From NCBI GenBank assembly GCA_964624635.1, contig CAZUXM010000005.1, forward strand, positions 19,698 through 83,697: a DNA stretch of 64,000 bases, given 5' to 3'. A program made the translations under genes and the position numbers. Origin of the DNA: JANWKQ01 sp964624635. GTDB taxonomy: Bacteria; Bacteroidota; Bacteroidia; CAIKAF01. Positions 26,241 to 36,470 of the stretch are shown here, one piece after another; positions within the stretch are counted from its first letter, which is position 1; the number at the start of each line of letters is the position of its first letter. The notes under the pieces are model-generated. The model was not told the DNA's origin, searched no databases, and saw nothing but the letters and a program-made list of their open reading frames with translations.

Positions 26241-26448
26241 GTATATGTTTTATATTTTAGGTTTCACATTTCAGGTTCTGTTTCATAATTTTAAACCTCA
26301 AACCTCAAACTTGAAACCCTAATTAACCAATATTTAAGTAATAATTAGAACTTTTCGGAGTTTTAAGTGTATAATTTACTTAGTTTAGCTACTACAAAAA
26401 GTACGTTCTATAACGGAGGTAAAATTAATAAAAACCAACCAATAGAAA

Positions 26449-27111
26449 ATGATAGCAGAAGAGTTAATAAGTAATGAGATTCCACCTTTAAAAACTTCGG
26501 ATACAGGTTTAAAGGCGTTGGGTTGGATGGAAGAATTTAAAATATCTCATCTGCCTATTGTGAATCATACCGATTTTTTAGGGATGATATCCGAAGAAGA
26601 TATCATCAATCTTAATGCACCTGATGAACCATTGGGGAGTTATCGGTTGTCATTGTCTCAACCTTTTGTACGTAATACCCAACATATTTATGAGGTAATC
26701 AAGTTAGTGTCTGATTTACATTTAACAGTGATTCCGGTGTTGGATGCTAATCAAAAATATTTAGGACTTATTACTATTCGTGATCTCATCCAGCATATGG
26801 CCTCCAGATCTTCAATTAAAGATCCAGGAGGGATTATTGTATTGGAGGTAAACGAAAGAGATTATAGCTTAACACAAATAGCACAAATTGTAGAAAGTAA
26901 TGATTGTAAAGTGTTAAGCAGTTATGTAAATACAGTCCCCGATAGTACAAAAATGAATGTAGTGCTTAAAGTAAACCGTACTGATTTACGTGCCGTGTTG
27001 GCAACCTTTACAAGGTACAACTATGTTATTGTAGGCTCATATATGGAAACTGGCTCATCAGATGATATGCGTGATCGTTTTGATATGCTGATGAATTATC
27101 TTGATATGTAG
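26449..27111 (+). CDS. CBS-domain protein with C-terminal ACT-like region
   Basis: A 220-residue soluble protein. Two CBS motifs are visible: about residues 1-60 (ELISNEIPPL...LPIVNHTDFLGMISEEDI) and 70-120 (YEVIKLVSDLHLTVIPVLDANQKYLGLITIRDLI). Residues 125-205 look like an ACT-type regulatory fold (GIIVLEVNERDYSLTQIAQIVESNDCKVLSSY). CBS pairs bind adenine nucleotides, so a sensor role is likely. It is divergent from pdxJ; a CBS/pdxJ neighbourhood is common in Bacteroidota as I recall. Confidence 0.85.
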   Translation: MIAEELISNEIPPLKTSDTGLKALGWMEEFKISHLPIVNHTDFLGMISEEDIINLNAPDEPLGSYRLSLSQPFVRNTQHIYEVIKLVSDLHLTVIPVLDANQKYLGLITIRDLIQHMASRSSIKDPGGIIVLEVNERDYSLTQIAQIVESNDCKVLSSYVNTVPDSTKMNVVLKVNRTDLRAVLATFTRYNYVIVGSYMETGSSDDMRDRFDMLMNYLDM

Positions 27112-27137
27112 TTACACAAACTAAAATAATAATCAAA

Positions 27138-27169
27138 AAAAATCCCGACTCTATATAATCGGGATTTTT
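27138..27169. terminator. Bidirectional terminator between CBS gene and PorE-like gene
   Basis: AAAAATCCCGA and its complement TCGGGATTTTT with a 10-base loop. A and T runs flank both sides, so it can serve both converging genes (27111 on plus, 27191 on minus). Confidence 0.85.
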
Positions 27170-27190
27170 AGTTTAAAGATGTATTGTATT

Positions 27191-29455
27191 TTATTTGATG
27201 ATTTTGAACTCTACACGTCTGTTCAACTGCATGTTTTCTTCAGTATCGTTTTCAGCTATCGGCTGATCAAATCCATATCCTTTGCTCACTAATCTTGCGG
27301 CATCAACCCCATTGGCTACCAGCCATTCAAGCACCGAAGCAGCTCTTGAATCAGATAATGCATAATTGTAAGTTTTAGAACCGCGATTATCAGTATGCGC
27401 TGAAACTTCTACACGTACATCAGGATTTTCATGTAAAAATTCTTTTAAGATGTTCAACTCTGTAATAGATTCAGAACGTAAATTGGATTTGTTATAATCA
27501 AAGTATACATTCTTTAATACAAATTTGTCACCTACTTCTAATTCATCTAATTCAAAATTTCCCAAGTAGATTGTTTTTTGCAGATCGTCCTTAGTGAATC
27601 GAATATTTTGTTTCACCATTTTATAGCCTTTAGCAATTACAATAACTTCATAGTCCACGTCTATTTCCAATCGATATTCACATTTCCCATCAACCGTTTG
27701 TAATTTGGCTACTACATTTTCACCGGCATTGATTTCCACCTCCCCATTTACTATATTCAGTGTTTTCTTATCTTTTAGTTCACACTTCATAACTATTGGT
27801 GCAAAAAGAGGTTTCAGATAAATTTGTTTTCTTATAACGGTAGTGTCAAAATCCGGAATTTTTTCAAACTTGGTATTGAATTTTATTTTTTTGGTTTCGT
27901 ATCCTTCAGCTCTTGCATCAGCAGTATAATATTTGGATACACCTATAATAGAAGAATATTTTCCGATTGACTCATTTTTCATATCTACTTCTACCGGAAT
28001 GTAGGCAGTTTCAATTACACTTAAGTCAGATGAAATTAATTGATTTGTTCTTTCGTCATATACTTCAACGATTAATGGTAACTTAATAGCATCAAGGATA
28101 TACATTTCGTACACATCTTTTTCTCCTTGTCCACCTTTTCTGTCTGAATCGAAGAAAGCTTTTTTGCCATCTTCGGTAAAGAAAATGAATACATCGTTAG
28201 AAGTTGAGTTGATAGGGAAACCAACATTTTGGGGAGTGGTAAATTTACCATTATCTACTTCACATTTAAAAATATCAAATCCACCAATGGAAGTATGCCC
28301 TTGTGAGCTGAAGTAAAAAGTTTTTCCATCTGATTTGATGAATGGGCTTTCTTCATTATAAATAGTATTAATATCATCTAGCTCTTGAGGTTCACTCCAT
28401 TTTCCATTTGCATCTTTGGTAACCATACAAATATCGAGTCCCCCTTTGGTAGCATATTTTGGATTTTCGGTAGTAAAGTAAATAGTATTTCCATCAGGAG
28501 AATAGCAGGCATGAGTTTCGCGGTACTTCGAATTAATAGCTTTTATTGGTTGCGGAGTGGTCCAACTTCCATTTTTATTTTCTGATTCATACAAATCACC
28601 ATTATCGTTTTTTTGATATCTATAGATGATAAGCTTGTCTCCTTTTGGAGATAACCAAACCACAGCATCATGATCGGCAGAGTTTACATCTCCTTTTAGT
28701 TTTTCGGCTCTTGTCCATGTACCATCTTGATTTTTTGTTGAAATATAAATATCCTCAAATTCAAAAGGGGACTCTGGGTCAACCATTCCTCCGGTACTAC
28801 CTGCACGACGACTAGTAAACACAATCATGTCCTCTGTTGAGTTGACTGCAGCAGTATAGTCCGGATATTTGCTGTTAATCATTGAACCCATGTTAAGCAT
28901 GATGATTGGAATTGAATCACGAACATTTTTTTTTCCACTATTACATTGAGCTATTCTCATTCCAACATATTTTTTCTCCACTTCCATTGAACCTGCCATG
29001 TTCATCAATTCTACTTTGTTCCCTTCTTTTGAATTAAGTAAAGTATTGTATTCTGAGTACATGTCTATGGCTTTGTCCCATTGCCCATCTAAATGTAATT
29101 CTTCGGCAAGAGGTAATAATGCTCTGTTTCTATATTCCTTATCTAAAGCAATTGCTTTTTCATAGAAATCAGCAGCAGTATGTGTATTGTTGAATTGTTT
29201 GTAGATAGTAGCTATTTGAAAATTTAATCGGGCATTGTTCGGATTAAACTCATTGGCTTTTAAATAATAACCTAAAGCAGTCTCCCATGATCTTGGACCA
29301 TAATAAAAATACTCATCTCCTTTTTCAAAATTAGCCTGAGCACTTTTTAATCCTGATTTATTATCAGGGAAGTTTTTCTCTGTAAATTCAACGTTGTTTT
29401 GTGCATACAATATTCCGCTAAGGAACATGAAGCATATAACAATAAACTGTTTCAT
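27191..29455 (-). CDS. PorE-like TPR/PD40/OmpA outer-membrane-associated protein (copy 2)
   Basis: A 754-residue exported protein with signal peptide MKQFIVICFMFLSGILYAQ. Domains in order: TPR repeats (about 30-150), PD40/WD40-like beta-propeller blades (about 200-450: TAAVNSTEDMIVFTSRR, LSPKGDKLIIYR, YSPDGNTIYFTT, KSDGKTFYFSSQG, FTEDGKKAFFDSDR), a carboxypeptidase regulatory-like region, and a C-terminal OmpA peptidoglycan-binding domain (VRVEVSAHTDNRGS, LSDSRAASVLEWL, NRRVEFKI). This is the architecture of PorE, a T9SS-associated protein that links the outer-membrane complex to peptidoglycan. It is a paralogue of the upstream gene, 25 bases away. Which of the two, if either, is the true PorE is open. 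Confidence 0.85.
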   Translation of the reverse strand: MKQFIVICFMFLSGILYAQNNVEFTEKNFPDNKSGLKSAQANFEKGDEYFYYGPRSWETALGYYLKANEFNPNNARLNFQIATIYKQFNNTHTAADFYEKAIALDKEYRNRALLPLAEELHLDGQWDKAIDMYSEYNTLLNSKEGNKVELMNMAGSMEVEKKYVGMRIAQCNSGKKNVRDSIPIIMLNMGSMINSKYPDYTAAVNSTEDMIVFTSRRAGSTGGMVDPESPFEFEDIYISTKNQDGTWTRAEKLKGDVNSADHDAVVWLSPKGDKLIIYRYQKNDNGDLYESENKNGSWTTPQPIKAINSKYRETHACYSPDGNTIYFTTENPKYATKGGLDICMVTKDANGKWSEPQELDDINTIYNEESPFIKSDGKTFYFSSQGHTSIGGFDIFKCEVDNGKFTTPQNVGFPINSTSNDVFIFFTEDGKKAFFDSDRKGGQGEKDVYEMYILDAIKLPLIVEVYDERTNQLISSDLSVIETAYIPVEVDMKNESIGKYSSIIGVSKYYTADARAEGYETKKIKFNTKFEKIPDFDTTVIRKQIYLKPLFAPIVMKCELKDKKTLNIVNGEVEINAGENVVAKLQTVDGKCEYRLEIDVDYEVIVIAKGYKMVKQNIRFTKDDLQKTIYLGNFELDELEVGDKFVLKNVYFDYNKSNLRSESITELNILKEFLHENPDVRVEVSAHTDNRGSKTYNYALSDSRAASVLEWLVANGVDAARLVSKGYGFDQPIAENDTEENMQLNRRVEFKIIK

Positions 29456-29480
29456 ATGGGTATTAGGGTTTAGTTAGGTA

Positions 29481-31766
29481 CTATTGATCTTCAAGAATTT
29501 TGATCTCTGATCTTCTGTTCAGAGCTCTGCCTTCAGGAGTATCGTTGGTGGCTATAGGCTGGTCAGGTCCATAACCTTTGTAAGTGATTCTTTCTTTAGC
29601 AATACCATTTTTGGTTAACCAATCATAAATAGATTTTGCACGTGCAACAGAAAGTTTCATATTCATTGAATGTGAACCTACAATATCAGTATGTGCAGAT
29701 ACTTCTACTTTAATGTACGGGTTTTCAGTCATGAATTCTTTTAATATAGTAAGTTCAGTAATTGACTCTTTTTTAAGTGTAGCTTTACCACTTTCGTACT
29801 GTACATTTCTCATAGCAAATCTATCACCCACTTTAATTCTATCCAGATAAAGATCTTTTTTATTGTTCTTTGCCGTTAATTTGAAAGTTTCTCTATATGG
29901 CATGTGCCCTTTAGCCAAAGCAGTAATGGTATATTCTTTATTTCTTGGAAGATCAATAGTATACATAGTATTTACTGTTTGTACCTGACCCACTTTATCA
30001 TTGCTGTTTGCTTTTGTTATTTCAATGATACCATCAACAGGTTTTCCTGATACCTTATCAAAAAGCTGACCATTTAAAGCTATAGGAGAGTAATCTTTCT
30101 TTAATCTGAAAGTTCTGTTTATTTCAATTGTGTCAAAGTTCACCAGTTGATCATACTTGGTACTGAAATTAAACTCTTCATCATTATAACCATCAGACGT
30201 AACCGTAACTTCAAAATTTTTCATGATGCCTACTTCTGTGTTATGAATACCATTAGTATTGGTCAATTTCCATGTTGAGTCATTAGATACTTTTTTAATT
30301 GTAACCAACCCTTCTCTAATGGTATCATTGGTTTCATCATCAATCATTACAACATTAACTGGGAATGATATAGCAGTTAAGATAAATCCTTCGTAAATAT
30401 CCTGAGACCCAAATCCACCATCGCGGTTTGAATTGAAATAAACTCTTTTACCATCATCAGAGAAATAAATAAATGCATCATCAAACGGAGTGTTTAATGG
30501 AATGCCCATATTTATTGGTTCAGAGAAAGTTCCATTATCACTTAGCTCACATCTGAAAAAGTCAAAACCTCCAACAGAAGTATGCCCTTGAGAACTGAAA
30601 TAAAACGTTTTTCCATCAGGTTTGATGAAAGGACTTTCTTCATCCCATTCAGTATTGATTTTACTTCCGATATCTACAGGTTCACTCCATTTACCTTCTG
30701 TATCACTGTAAGTTGATTTAACAATATCCAAACCACCATGTTTTGCCCATTTAGGATTGTTAGTTGTAAAATAAATAGTTTTTCCGTCAGCACTCATAGA
30801 AGCATGGGTTTCCCTCCATGTAGAATTGATACCTTTTACCGGGGTAGGGTCTGTCCACTTTCCATCTACGAAATCACTTTCATAAATATCACCTTGTTTT
30901 TTGGGATCTTTAGATTTGGATTTATTGAAGTATAATAATAAACGATTACCATCTCCACTTAACCATACCGGAGCCTCATGCGCTTGTGAATTTACATCAC
31001 CATGCAAGTGTTCGGCTTTCGACCATCCATTGGCATCCCTTCGTGATACATATACGTCTTCAAACTCAAATGCAGAACCATGGTTATCTCTGTTACCTGT
31101 ATTTCCTGGACGACGAGATACAAAAACCAGTAAGTCTTCATTATGGTTTACTACTGCAGAGTATTCAGGATATTTAGAGTTGATTGCTGGTGAAATATTT
31201 TCAAATATGATAGGTACAGTATCATGAGAGATTACTTTACCGGTTTCGCATTGTTTGATACAAAGATCAACCCACTTTAACTCATGAGCTACATCTTTTG
31301 AGTGCATATTCAAATGTTTATGACCACCCTCTTTTAAAAAGGTTTTATATTCTTTGTAATGAGAAATAGCGCCATCCCAATCACCATCCTGGTGGTATGA
31401 AGTTGCCAGCTCATATAAAATTTGATCCCTTAATTCAGAATTAAGAGAAATTGCTTTTTCATAGTATTTCTCGGCATCATGTGGGTGATGCAAAGCATAA
31501 TAAATATGACCTAGGTGAAAATTAAGATAATCGTTATCAGGATTAAAGTTATAAGCATCTAAATATTTTGCCAATGCAGCTTCATAAAGAGGGGGACCTC
31601 CTTCATAATACATTTTATTTCCTTCTTCATAAGTTTTAAAAGCTTTTTCAAATTCTGTTTCGCGACCTGGAAAGTTTTCCTTTTTCCAGTCAACATTTTT
31701 TTGTGCTTGTAAACTAATAGTGATAAATAAGAAAGCCAGTGTAATGATAAGGTTGTTAGATCTCAT
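29481..31766 (-). CDS. PorE-like TPR/PD40/OmpA outer-membrane-associated protein (copy 1)
   Basis: A 761-residue protein with the same domain order as the gene at 27191. It has a signal peptide (LIITLAFLFITISLQAQ), TPRs with repeated YY/F spacing (about 45-140), propeller blades (YSAVVNHNEDLLVFVSRR, LSGDGNRLLLYF, MSADGKTIYFTT, KPDGKTFYFSSQG, FSDDGKRVYFNSNR), a regulatory-like sandwich, and OmpA C-domain (KVEVSAHTDIVGS, LSVARAKSIYDWL, NRRSEIKI). All landmark residues are retained in both copies. Expected location is the periplasm or outer membrane, bound to peptidoglycan. No regulatory site is seen in the 80-base spacer upstream. Confidence 0.85.
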   Translation of the reverse strand: MRSNNLIITLAFLFITISLQAQKNVDWKKENFPGRETEFEKAFKTYEEGNKMYYEGGPPLYEAALAKYLDAYNFNPDNDYLNFHLGHIYYALHHPHDAEKYYEKAISLNSELRDQILYELATSYHQDGDWDGAISHYKEYKTFLKEGGHKHLNMHSKDVAHELKWVDLCIKQCETGKVISHDTVPIIFENISPAINSKYPEYSAVVNHNEDLLVFVSRRPGNTGNRDNHGSAFEFEDVYVSRRDANGWSKAEHLHGDVNSQAHEAPVWLSGDGNRLLLYFNKSKSKDPKKQGDIYESDFVDGKWTDPTPVKGINSTWRETHASMSADGKTIYFTTNNPKWAKHGGLDIVKSTYSDTEGKWSEPVDIGSKINTEWDEESPFIKPDGKTFYFSSQGHTSVGGFDFFRCELSDNGTFSEPINMGIPLNTPFDDAFIYFSDDGKRVYFNSNRDGGFGSQDIYEGFILTAISFPVNVVMIDDETNDTIREGLVTIKKVSNDSTWKLTNTNGIHNTEVGIMKNFEVTVTSDGYNDEEFNFSTKYDQLVNFDTIEINRTFRLKKDYSPIALNGQLFDKVSGKPVDGIIEITKANSNDKVGQVQTVNTMYTIDLPRNKEYTITALAKGHMPYRETFKLTAKNNKKDLYLDRIKVGDRFAMRNVQYESGKATLKKESITELTILKEFMTENPYIKVEVSAHTDIVGSHSMNMKLSVARAKSIYDWLTKNGIAKERITYKGYGPDQPIATNDTPEGRALNRRSEIKILEDQ

Positions 31767-31846
31767 GATACTCGCGATTGGGTGTTTTAATAAGTTTGCT
31801 AAAGTACGCTAAAAATCTGAGAAATCAGTCGTTTTTTAATATTTTT

Positions 31847-32626
31847 TTAACCCCCTGAGAACTTGTCTTTCAGCATGTTAAGTTTAATCCTTTGGACTAC
31901 TTTTTTGGTATAGCCTGAAAAATCACCATCTAATATCCAATTGTAGTAAGATGGCTCATTTTCAAATACTTGTGTAACTTTTTTGCCTTTATGTTTGCCG
32001 AAATTAAAGACTTCCTCCCCTTTCTCATTTTTAACAATTCTTCCTTCAAGATCAACCCGATTACTGTTGCCAATGAAACCGATAATACCCGGTATATCTT
32101 TGCTTAATTGATCATATCTCTCTAATTGAGCATTGAATACTTCCCATGTAGCTTTAGTATCAGCTTCTGCATCATGTGCATTGGATAGGTCTTTACTGCA
32201 GTAAAATTTATAGGCGGCGGAAAGTGTACGTTGTTCCATTTTGTGAAATATACTTTGTACATCTACAATATGTCTTTTGTCTATATCAAAATCCATCCCG
32301 GCTCTTATAAATTCTTCTAACAGCATAGGGACGTCAAATTTTAAAAGATTAAACCCACCTAAGTCACAATCTTTTAAAAATTGATCAATTTCTTTTGCCT
32401 TGTCTTTAAAAATAGGTTGTCCTTTTACATCTTCATCTTTAATACCATGTATTGCAACCACCTCATCAGGGATATGGATTTCAGGATTAAAGAGAAAATT
32501 TTTAATTTCTTCTTTGCCGTCAGGAAATATTTTAAGTAATGATATTTGAACTATTCTGTCATTAATGATACTTAATCCGGTGGCTTCGATATCAAAAAAT
32601 ACAATAGGTTTACTAAGCTGGATCAT
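31847..32626 (-). CDS. DnaQ-like 3'-5' exonuclease with ExoX-type C-terminal domain
   Basis: A 259-residue DEDDh exonuclease. Metal-binding residues are in VFFDIEATGL (D, E), GGFNLLKFDVPML (D) and NAHDAEADTKAT (H, D). The C-terminal ~70 residues (VFNFGKHKGKKVTQVFENEPSYYNWILDGDFS) match the small domain found at the end of exonuclease X-like proteins. It probably acts in DNA repair or end processing rather than as the polymerase III proofreading subunit, which lacks this tail. It is a separate transcription unit from the E2 gene because a terminator lies between them. Confidence 0.85.
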   Translation of the reverse strand: MIQLSKPIVFFDIEATGLSIINDRIVQISLLKIFPDGKEEIKNFLFNPEIHIPDEVVAIHGIKDEDVKGQPIFKDKAKEIDQFLKDCDLGGFNLLKFDVPMLLEEFIRAGMDFDIDKRHIVDVQSIFHKMEQRTLSAAYKFYCSKDLSNAHDAEADTKATWEVFNAQLERYDQLSKDIPGIIGFIGNSNRVDLEGRIVKNEKGEEVFNFGKHKGKKVTQVFENEPSYYNWILDGDFSGYTKKVVQRIKLNMLKDKFSGG

Positions 32627-32633
32627 AGGTGGT

Positions 32634-32672
32634 ATTTTAAAAAAATAAGATCCGGGAATTCCGGACCTTATT
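32634..32672 (-). terminator. Intrinsic terminator after the E2 gene
   Basis: AATAAG-A-TCCGG pairs with CCGGA-C-CTTATT around a GAATT loop. On the minus strand it is followed by a run of T, just after the stop of the acyltransferase gene at 32691. Confidence 0.8.
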
Positions 32673-32690
32673 CATGTACATTCATTACAA

Positions 32691-34031
32691 TTAAATAGCT
32701 CTGTTTATATCAAAACCTTCAAGAAGGTCAGCTACACGACGAACAAACATTCCTCCTAAAGCACCATCAACAACACGGTGATCGTATGAATGAGAAAGGA
32801 ACATCATGCTTCTGATACCGATTACATCACCTTCTTCCGTTTCAATAACAGCTGGCCTTTTTCTAATGGCTCCTAAAGCTAAAATAGCTACCTGAGGTTG
32901 GTTGATAATTGGTGTTCCCATTACGTTTCCAAACGAACCTACATTGGTAACGGTATAAGTTCCGTCTGCAATTTCATCAGGTAAAAGTTTATTATTACGA
33001 GCTCGGTTAGCTAAATCATTTACTGATTTGGTTAACCCAAATAAATTCATCTGATCGGCATTTTTGATGACTGGTACAATTAAATTTCCTGAAGGTAATG
33101 CAGTAGCCATTCCGATGTTGATTCTACCCTTGATGATGATATTGTCTCCATCAACAGACGCATTTACTCCCGGAAATTCTTTGATGGCCTGTACTACTGC
33201 CTCAATAAGCATAGGGGTGAAGGTTAGTTTTTCACCATATTTCTTTTCAAAATCTCTTTTTACTTTTTCTCTCCACTTTACCAGATTGGTAACATCTGCT
33301 TCAACGAATGAAGTAACGTGTGGTGAGGTATGTTTACTCATTACCATGTGATTGGCAATCAGTTTTCGCATTCTATCCATTTCAATAATCTGGTCATTCC
33401 CTGAAATTGAAATCGCAGGTTTTTGATGTACCTGTGTAGTTTGTTTTACTTCTTTTACAGGTGTTTTTTCTACCACTTGCTGAACTGAAACAGTGGTATT
33501 TTTATTTCCGGACTTGCCGGTTTGTATATAAGATAAAATATCCTGTTTAGTAACTCTACCATCTAACCCGGTTCCTGATATGGTTTCCAACTCTTCCATG
33601 GTAATATTTTCGGAAGTTGCGATGGTTTTTACCAATGGAGAATAAAATCTGTTACTATCTGATTTTGTAAGTATAGGTGTTTTTACTGTAGTTGTATTAA
33701 CTACTTCTTTATGTTGTACACTGCCATTGGCTCCATTTGTTTTTACCTCAGGAGTATTTACAATGGGTTCACTGGTTATTTTAGCGCCTGCTTCAGATTC
33801 AATGATGGCAAATGCTTCACCAATTTTTACAACATCACCTTTAGCAAACATTTTTTTTACAAGCACTCCGCTAAATGGTGAAGGTACTTCTGAATCTACC
33901 TTATCTGTTGCTATTTCTACAATAGGTTGATCCATTTCAATTGTATCACCTTCTTCTACTAACCAATTAGTAATAGTTGCTTCCATTACACTTTCGCCCA
34001 ACTTAGTCATGGTCACTTCTGTTCTTGCCAT
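32691..34031 (-). CDS. Dihydrolipoamide acyltransferase (2-oxoacid dehydrogenase E2)
   Basis: A 446-residue E2 component. It has an N-terminal lipoyl domain (about 1-80) with the lipoylated Lys in EIATDKVDSEV, a Ala/Thr/Val-rich linker, a peripheral E1/E3-binding domain (FYSPLVKTIATSENITMEELETI, GRVTKQDILSY), and a catalytic domain ending in SHSYDHRVVDGALGG, with the active His and Asp. One lipoyl domain and this linker fit branched-chain or pyruvate complexes; the exact substrate cannot be told. The E3 gene (lpd) is nearby at 36471 on the other strand; no E1 gene is in the window. Confidence 0.92.
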   Translation of the reverse strand: MARTEVTMTKLGESVMEATITNWLVEEGDTIEMDQPIVEIATDKVDSEVPSPFSGVLVKKMFAKGDVVKIGEAFAIIESEAGAKITSEPIVNTPEVKTNGANGSVQHKEVVNTTTVKTPILTKSDSNRFYSPLVKTIATSENITMEELETISGTGLDGRVTKQDILSYIQTGKSGNKNTTVSVQQVVEKTPVKEVKQTTQVHQKPAISISGNDQIIEMDRMRKLIANHMVMSKHTSPHVTSFVEADVTNLVKWREKVKRDFEKKYGEKLTFTPMLIEAVVQAIKEFPGVNASVDGDNIIIKGRINIGMATALPSGNLIVPVIKNADQMNLFGLTKSVNDLANRARNNKLLPDEIADGTYTVTNVGSFGNVMGTPIINQPQVAILALGAIRKRPAVIETEEGDVIGIRSMMFLSHSYDHRVVDGALGGMFVRRVADLLEGFDINRAI

Positions 34032-34138
34032 TTTCTCTTAATTCAAAATTTGATATTTAAAATTCAAAGTTGTTGATTCAGATTTTTTTGAATTTTTTTG
34101 AACTATGAATTTAAAACACAAATGTACATTTTTATTGC

Positions 34139-34420
34139 TTATCTTATGACGTTAAATTCAGAATAATTTTTAGGGAGAGATTCTTCTATCTCAATATGGC
34201 TAACTGCTGCATTTTTAGGCCCTTGCCAGCACCAATCAATCATTTTTTGTATATCTGTTTGATGCCCCTGAATAAATATTTCTACCGTGCCGTTAGTATT
34301 ATTTTTTACCCAACCAACCAAGTTGAATTCCTTCGCTTTTTGTTGGGTGTTTTTTCTATAAAATACTCCTTGCACTTTTCCGGTTACAATAAGTTTCAAG
34401 GATTTTATGTTTTCACTCAT
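34139..34420 (-). CDS. Acylphosphatase
   Basis: A 93-residue alpha/beta protein with the acylphosphatase signature KVQGVFYRKNTQQKAKEFNLVGWVKNN. The catalytic Arg (VFYRK) and Asn (VKNN) are both present, and GTVEIFIQG follows. It hydrolyses the carboxyl-phosphate bond of acyl phosphates. It begins 3 bases after the M61 peptidase stop, so the two are probably co-transcribed. Confidence 0.93.
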   Translation of the reverse strand: MSENIKSLKLIVTGKVQGVFYRKNTQQKAKEFNLVGWVKNNTNGTVEIFIQGHQTDIQKMIDWCWQGPKNAAVSHIEIEESLPKNYSEFNVIR

Positions 34421-34423
34421 TGG

Positions 34424-36176
34424 TTAGGCCAAAGAATTTTTGGTCCATTTTTCAAACAATTCTGCTTGTTCTTTGGTAGTTTTATTTAATACTTTCATTT
34501 TATGTACGGCGTAATAATTATTGTCATAACGAGGTACAATAATAGTTCTGATTCTACTATCAATGGTTCTTACACGAATATATATCTCATCATCTTTGAA
34601 ATAGTTGAACCAATGTTTTAAATTACTACCTGTTACAGTAAAATTATTGATAGATGCAATTTGTTCACCTACCATGATGCCATGTTTTTCAGCAGGTGAG
34701 CCCGGTGCATTATGAGTGAANNNNNNNNNNAATTTTAAACTTTCTTCACTTACCTTACATCCTAAGTTTTTTTCATAAGGTTGAGGATTGGGTTCAGCTA
34801 CAAAATCAAGACCTACCATTTCGAATGCTTTACGAAGTTCTGGCTCAAAGTCAGTAACACCATTTATGTATTTATCAAAAAACGAAGTAAAATCTCTGCC
34901 AAGGTATTTTTCAATCAATCCCTTATAAATTTCTTCAGTATATCCTTTCCCCTTTTTTGCATATTCGTGATATAAATCATACATCACATTATCTAATGAA
35001 TATTTGAATCCTGATTCTTTAATGATGTAAATATCTGTCATTAATGCTGCCAAAGCACCTTCAGTATAGATAGATGTTTTTCTATGTGGAACTCCGGGCT
35101 CGTATCCATCTATCCAGGTATCAAATGAAGCTTCGGTAACCGGCATGAACAAACGACCATAATTATGGAAGTGCTTATCCAATAAATCTTCTAATGCAAC
35201 AAAAAAATGTTCTTGAGTAAATGCCTTACTACGATAGCACATATAGTCGCCATAATAAGTGGTAACCCCTTCGGCTACATATCCTAATCTTGAGTAATTT
35301 TCTTTGGTAAAATCGTATGGTAGCATCTCTACCGGACGAATTTTTTTGATGTTCCAGCTATGATAAAATTCATGAGATGATAAACTTAAAAATTCATCGT
35401 AACTGGTACTAAATAATAAGTAAGTGGGTCCTATCATACACACGGTTGAATTTTCATGTTCAACTCCGTGGTGTGTTTTATGAGGAGTTATTTGATATAA
35501 AAAATGGTATTCTTTTTCAGGAAATTCTCCATATGCTTCAATTTGCTCTTCAATAAAACGTGAAAAATCATTGATGATACGATTTTTTTCAAGCTTACAT
35601 TCTCCCTGAAACCAAAGGTTTACATCCAGGTTACATACATTGAATTGGATATGTTTTACCGTAGGACTTGCAATTAAAGGTCTATCAGCCAATTGATCAA
35701 AGTTTGGGGCAGACACTATTTTTTTATTAGATGTGTTTTTTTCTAACNNNNNNNNNNCCGGTTGCTATGATATAATTGTCGGGGACCTCCAATAACATTT
35801 CACATTTTTCATTTTCACGACCAACCGCATAACAGCAACAGTTAACGGGGTTCATGTACAATTGATGTTCATCTAAATAGGTGGAGCCTGCATTGAGTAT
35901 CCCTGCATATACTTCGTATTTTACTACAATGGTTGAACAGTTTTTAGTATCTACTTCCCAGCATTCTCTATCAATTTTTTTATAGTTAAGCAAATGACCG
36001 TTTTCGTCATACACTTTCCAGTTACGGATGTTTTTGGCAAAATTACCTAGTTCATAACGACCCGGGCGCCAGGCAGGAATTCTGATATGGGTTATTTCAT
36101 TATCAATTTTATCTACGGTAAGTTCGAAATAAATAAATTGAGTAGAGGTACTTTTATAATAGACCCTGTATTGCAT
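34424..36176 (-). CDS. M61 family peptidase with PDZ domain (two assembly gaps)
   Basis: A glycyl-aminopeptidase-like M61 metallopeptidase. From ATG 36176 (MQYRVYYKSTS) the N-terminal beta domain is followed by the zinc motif SHEFYHSWNIKKIRP (HExxH) and the downstream Glu in VAEGVTTYYGDYM, then a PDZ domain near the C-terminus (SPAEKHGIMVGEQIASINN). N runs at 34721-34730 and 35748-35757 interrupt it. The frames fit if the second gap is 0 (or a multiple of 3), reading ATG-LEKN at the protein level, and if the first is a two-base overlap, reading SLKFTHNAPG. So the gene is probably complete, about 580 residues. Its cellular location is unclear because no signal peptide is seen. Confidence 0.88.
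34721..34730. other. Assembly gap (10 N) in the PDZ region of the M61 gene
   Basis: On the minus strand the left side ends AAATT and the right side starts TTCAC. Merging the shared TT restores a continuous frame, so the contigs may overlap rather than be separated. Confidence 0.95.
35748..35757. other. Assembly gap (10 N) in the N-terminal half of the M61 gene
   Basis: Ten N break the frame. Removing them entirely gives an open frame through the junction (DNYIIATG then LEKNTSNKK), so the true missing length is zero or a multiple of three. Confidence 0.95.
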
Positions 36177-36255
36177 GATAGAGTTATTTAGGAGGCTAAA
36201 GGTAAACAAGGATTTTAGATTTTTAGGGTAGGAATTGACTTTGTAGTAATAATTG

Positions 36256-36450
36256 CAGCTTTAGCTGCACTGCCAGGGATAGGAGCGGTATCCTTAGTTG
36301 GCAGTGAGCAGTAGCAAATTTGTACCAGTTTTATTTTTTTATTACTCCTAGCTGCTGCTGCGAACTGCTACTGCCAACTAAGATTTAGCGGATAGCCCGA
36401 CCCTTTTGTAAAAAGGGGGGCAGCCAACTTATTTTTTGCTAAATTCGCTG
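36256..36450. repeat. Dispersed palindromic repeat upstream of lpd
   Basis: The spacer between the M61 gene and lpd holds several inverted segments: GCAGCTTTAGCTGC at ~36254, CTTAGTTGGCAGT (36293-36305) with ACTGCCAACTAAG (36370-36382), and a G/C-rich end with cccttttgtaaaaaggg. The words gctactgccaa and gcggatagcccgaccc recur in altered form at 47090-47125, so both belong to one repeat family. Confidence 0.6.
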
Positions 36451-36470
36451 CCTAATTATATTTAAAGAAC

